From assembly GCA_002325615.1 (NCBI GenBank), contig DCSL01000056.1, positions 2,950-20,642 on the forward strand: 17,693 nt of DNA. Reading direction: 5' to 3'. This DNA is from Amoebophilaceae bacterium UBA1467 (GTDB lineage Bacteria; Bacteroidota; Bacteroidia; Cytophagales; Amoebophilaceae). Position numbers and translations under genes: made by a program. The notes beneath the pieces were generated by a model that saw only the letters and a list, made by a program, of their open reading frames with translations, searched no databases and was not told the DNA's origin. Below are positions 15,893 through 17,693 of this stretch, in pieces; the first letter of the stretch is position 1; each line of letters starts with the position of its first letter.

Positions 15893-16819
15893 CTAGCTTT
15901 TTGCTTTCCCCTCTTCCTGCAACTTCATGAGTTCTTCCTCACTAAGTCCAGTAGCCTTCGCTACGGTCTGCATATCTAGGTGTAGCTTGGAGAGCATATT
16001 CTTAGCAATACTCAGCTTCTCTTTCTGTATACCCCTTAGCTCTCCTCTTAGTTCTAACTGCTGTGCTGCGGTCATAATGTCCTCTTTTTTTTCTGGCGCG
16101 ATATTTTCTATTGCTTGAAGCAACTCCTCTGCGCTGTACTTTTTCTCTACGCCTAAGATATAAATGATACCACTAATTCCATAGAAGCGATCCACAAGCT
16201 TCTTCATTTCTTCTGGATGTTCGTTGATCCAATTAAAGTACGTTCTTTCTCGACTTTGTTTGAGGAGCATTTCCAATAGATCAGCCGTATCATGTTGGGA
16301 CAGCTCTTCTTCTTCCATCTGACCCAGGTCGATTAGATCCAAAAGTTTGAACATAGTGACTCTGGCGAGCATAGGATCTTCAAAGCAGTCATAGATGTCT
16401 ACAGAATACGGGTAGGGTGTTTTTTTGCCTGTGTAGAGGCAAAGGTTCAGGATGGTGGGGAAGTGTTGTTGTTTCGTTTTCTCCTTTTTGTTTTGTGAGA
16501 GGTGTTCCGTCAGCATGGCTACATTGTACTGCAGAAAACGGAAAGGAAGCAATGGGTCAGGCGTAGTTTGTTGCTCTATCAGGATGTAGATATAAGCGCT
16601 CTTGTCGTCTATTTGACAGGTATAGACAACGTTACTGTGTAGCTGCGCTAGCTTTTCATCGGTATAGCTTTTGTTACTCACACGCAAAGAATCCCATTGG
16701 ATACGTTGTGTGATGGATGGGTTGAGGTGAGCTTGGAGCAGGTCTTTGACAGCTGTGAGGTTGGAGAGGCTGTGCTTGAAGAAGCCATCGTGGCGGTGGT
16801 GGATAGTGAGGATGGACAT
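15893..16819 (-). CDS. Rpn family recombination-promoting nuclease / putative transposase (YhgA-like, PD-(D/E)XK), altered active site
   Basis: Rpn proteins are PD-(D/E)XK DNA endonucleases, often multicopy in host-associated bacteria, that promote recA-independent recombination. Numbering from the ATG at 16819 (308 residues; the frame opens at 16882, 21 codons earlier), the N-terminal HDGFFKHSL lies at 10-18, about nine residues from the start as in E. coli RpnA, which is why this start is preferred. The PYPYSVDIYDCFEDPMLAR stretch strongly matches the family. The C-terminus has RGELRG repeats and the closing KATGLSEEELMKLQEE. The catalytic-core motif usually written SD(V/L)(L/V)...EHQS reads SNVVY...EQQTT. 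The normally invariant Asp is therefore Asn (codon AAC, 16633-16631) and His is Gln, while the following Glu and Gln remain. This suggests reduced or lost cleavage. It is a lone gene with no partner. Confidence 0.88.
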   Translation of the reverse strand: MSILTIHHRHDGFFKHSLSNLTAVKDLLQAHLNPSITQRIQWDSLRVSNKSYTDEKLAQLHSNVVYTCQIDDKSAYIYILIEQQTTPDPLLPFRFLQYNVAMLTEHLSQNKKEKTKQQHFPTILNLCLYTGKKTPYPYSVDIYDCFEDPMLARVTMFKLLDLIDLGQMEEEELSQHDTADLLEMLLKQSRERTYFNWINEHPEEMKKLVDRFYGISGIIYILGVEKKYSAEELLQAIENIAPEKKEDIMTAAQQLELRGELRGIQKEKLSIAKNMLSKLHLDMQTVAKATGLSEEELMKLQEEGKAKS

Positions 16820-16945
16820 AGACAATAGCATTGAGTCGGTGCAACAAATTACCACTTCTCTCCCTGTTACTTGTGTGCTCATGTATAGTGAGAAAAGAGA
16901 ATTTGAATAGAGAAAAACTGTAGGGGGAAAAGAATTTCAGGCTCA

Positions 16946-16984
16946 ACGAGCACCAGTTCATTCCAATGGGGCTATCGTGCTCGT
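16946..16984. repeat. Perfect 8-bp inverted repeat upstream of the Rpn-family gene
   Basis: ACGAGCAC (16946-16953) and GTGCTCGT (16977-16984) are exact inverted copies 23 nt apart, 64 bp or more upstream of the first possible Rpn start. It could be an operator, or a relic of an inserted element. No function is shown. Confidence 0.45.
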
Positions 16985-17066
16985 GTGTCCATAATCTCGT
17001 ACTAGGCTTAGTGCCGTCTGCTAATCAAAAGCTAGTGCTGCGACACAGTGTAGCAGCAAGAAGAAA

Positions 17067-17148
17067 TTAGACTATTGCAGAATACCCCAAAATGCCTGTT
17101 TGCAAACCCTATGAGAGGAGTCACGTCGAGACTTTTGCAATAGTCTAA
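17067..17148. mobile_element. 82-bp MITE-like element or insertion-sequence relic with 13-bp terminal inverted repeats
   Basis: TTAGACTATTGCA at 17067-17079 and TGCAATAGTCTAA at 17136-17148 are perfect inverted copies of 13 bp, enclosing 56 bp with no coding capacity. If the termini are taken as GACTATTGCA and TGCAATAGTC, each is flanked by TA, as expected for target duplication by IS630/mariner-type elements. IS5-type ends are an alternative. The right end is also a near-palindrome on its own: AGACTTTTGCAATAGTCT at 17129-17146 has one mismatched pair. It is too short to encode a transposase, so it is either mobilised in trans or left by internal deletion. Confidence 0.6.
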
Positions 17149-17305
17149 CAGCGTCTAAGCAAGGACAGAAGGATAGCTTGTGGCCTTTAGGTCACTACTT
17201 CCTTCTCCTCTTGGTGTAAAGAGGACTGTGCTTGAAGAACTACTACTCGTGTCTACTTGCTGGTGGTGGTCTCTTATCTTTTTGTGAACCGCTTGCTAAA
17301 TACTA

Positions 17306-17325
17306 GAACCCCGCTTTTGTGGTTC
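17306..17325 (-). terminator. Weak hairpin just after the right-edge gene
   Basis: GAACC (17306-17310) and GGTTC (17321-17325) form a 5-bp stem around a 10-nt loop, immediately after the TAG stop at 17328-17326 on the minus strand. No T tract follows, so it is at best an unusual terminator. Confidence 0.22.
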
Positions 17326-17693
17326 CTATTCTGCTAAGAGCGATGGGGGGGAGTCAGCAGACGCGTTAGAAGAAATAATAATGTTGCTCAAAGGTATCTT
17401 TTTTCCTGGGTTGTGTTCGTGTAACCCCATCTCAGCGGCAACCTGCACCGACTTTTCTAGAAGGGCCATTTTTTCGTCCAGGTCATCCATTAGGATTTCT
17501 TTTTCTGTTTCTTCAGTATGCAATCCTACTCGCTTTTTCTCGTTCCCGAAAAGGTACTTGAGTATTGGGACAACGAATGCTGAGAATTCTGACGCCTCCC
17601 TAAGATTAAATTTGATTTCCTGTGACAGGTTATTGTGTGCTTCCATCTGAACTTCTATGATTTGCCGTCTCAATTCATCGCGCGTGGCTGTAT
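17326..17693 (-). CDS. C-terminal part of an unrecognised protein, cut by the window end
   Basis: The minus-strand frame is open from the last base of the window to a TAG at 17328-17326, giving about 121 residues of a longer protein. The TTG at 17673 is only an internal codon. The visible part has a polar helical stretch (about residues 7-33), a hydrophobic segment FSAFVVPILKYLFG that could be a buried helix or short membrane segment, then an acidic coiled-coil-like region (EETEKEILMDDLDEKMALLEKS) and a serine-rich tail. No cysteine pairs, nucleotide-binding or catalytic motifs are seen. I do not recognise the family. An accessory protein of a host-associated bacterium is plausible from its position beside an Rpn-type gene and a mobile-element relic, but that is inference. 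Confidence 0.6.
   Translation of the reverse strand, partial: TATRDELRRQIIEVQMEAHNNLSQEIKFNLREASEFSAFVVPILKYLFGNEKKRVGLHTEETEKEILMDDLDEKMALLEKSVQVAAEMGLHEHNPGKKIPLSNIIISSNASADSPPSLLAE

Larger units (their letters stand above)
16883..17325. other. 443-bp spacer with two inverted-repeat structures and no gene
   Basis: No intact gene is visible between the Rpn-family gene and the partial gene at the right edge. The spacer holds an 8-bp inverted repeat (16946-16984) and an 82-bp inverted-repeat element (17067-17148). From 17155 to 17325 the minus strand continues the frame of the right-edge gene, with stops at 17326, 17296 and 17155. This may be a degraded extension of that gene or chance. Confidence 0.55.

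Overview
The window is a dense bacterial chromosome segment that most resembles Bacteroidota (Cytophagales-type). Evidence: a small soluble protein conserved in that phylum (6746-7237), a DUF4199 membrane protein, a DHH phosphoesterase overlapping a two-domain FKBP gene, tsaD head-to-head with tamB, promoter elements matching the Bacteroidota TTTG / TAnnTTTG type, and no clear Shine-Dalgarno sequences. An Rpn (YhgA-like) nuclease gene and a gene-poor, decayed right end recall host-associated Amoebophilaceae such as Cardinium, but this assignment is only an inference. Composition by eye is moderate, not extremely AT-rich.

Layout. 1-1683 (+): 3' part of an ABC exporter of the MsbA type. 1684-2889 (-): class I aspartate aminotransferase; the two stop codons touch. 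2890-2959: divergent promoter region. 2960-6393 (+): mnmE, a DHH/DHHA1 phosphoesterase (NrnA-like) and a membrane-anchored FKBP isomerase; the last two overlap by one base. 6501-6573 (-): tRNA-Phe(GAA) with a good promoter. 6746-7237 (+): conserved Bacteroidota protein. 7258-8577 (-): DUF502 and DUF4199 membrane proteins. 8578-8926: hairpin-rich spacer. 8927-10577 (-): smpB and tsaD. 10577-15037 (+): a 1486-residue TamB-like protein whose start codon shares one base with that of tsaD. 15038-15892: spacer with a probable decayed reading frame. 15893-16819 (-): Rpn-family protein with an altered active site. 16883-17325: spacer carrying an 82-bp inverted-repeat element. 17326-17693 (-): C-terminal part of an unrecognised protein cut by the window end.

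Functional picture. Several genes serve translation: MnmE (wobble U34 modification), TsaD (t6A37), SmpB (trans-translation) and tRNA-Phe. Others serve the envelope: the ABC exporter, FKBP chaperone, DUF502/DUF4199 proteins and TamB. The left 15 kb is ordinary housekeeping content with tight packing. The right 2.7 kb is accessory or decaying sequence. I found no CRISPR array, prophage, toxin-antitoxin pair or convincing new multi-gene system. The most worthwhile leads are the Asp-to-Asn change in the Rpn protein, the 82-bp element, the decayed frame at 15303-15764, and the start-codon overlap of tsaD and tamB.
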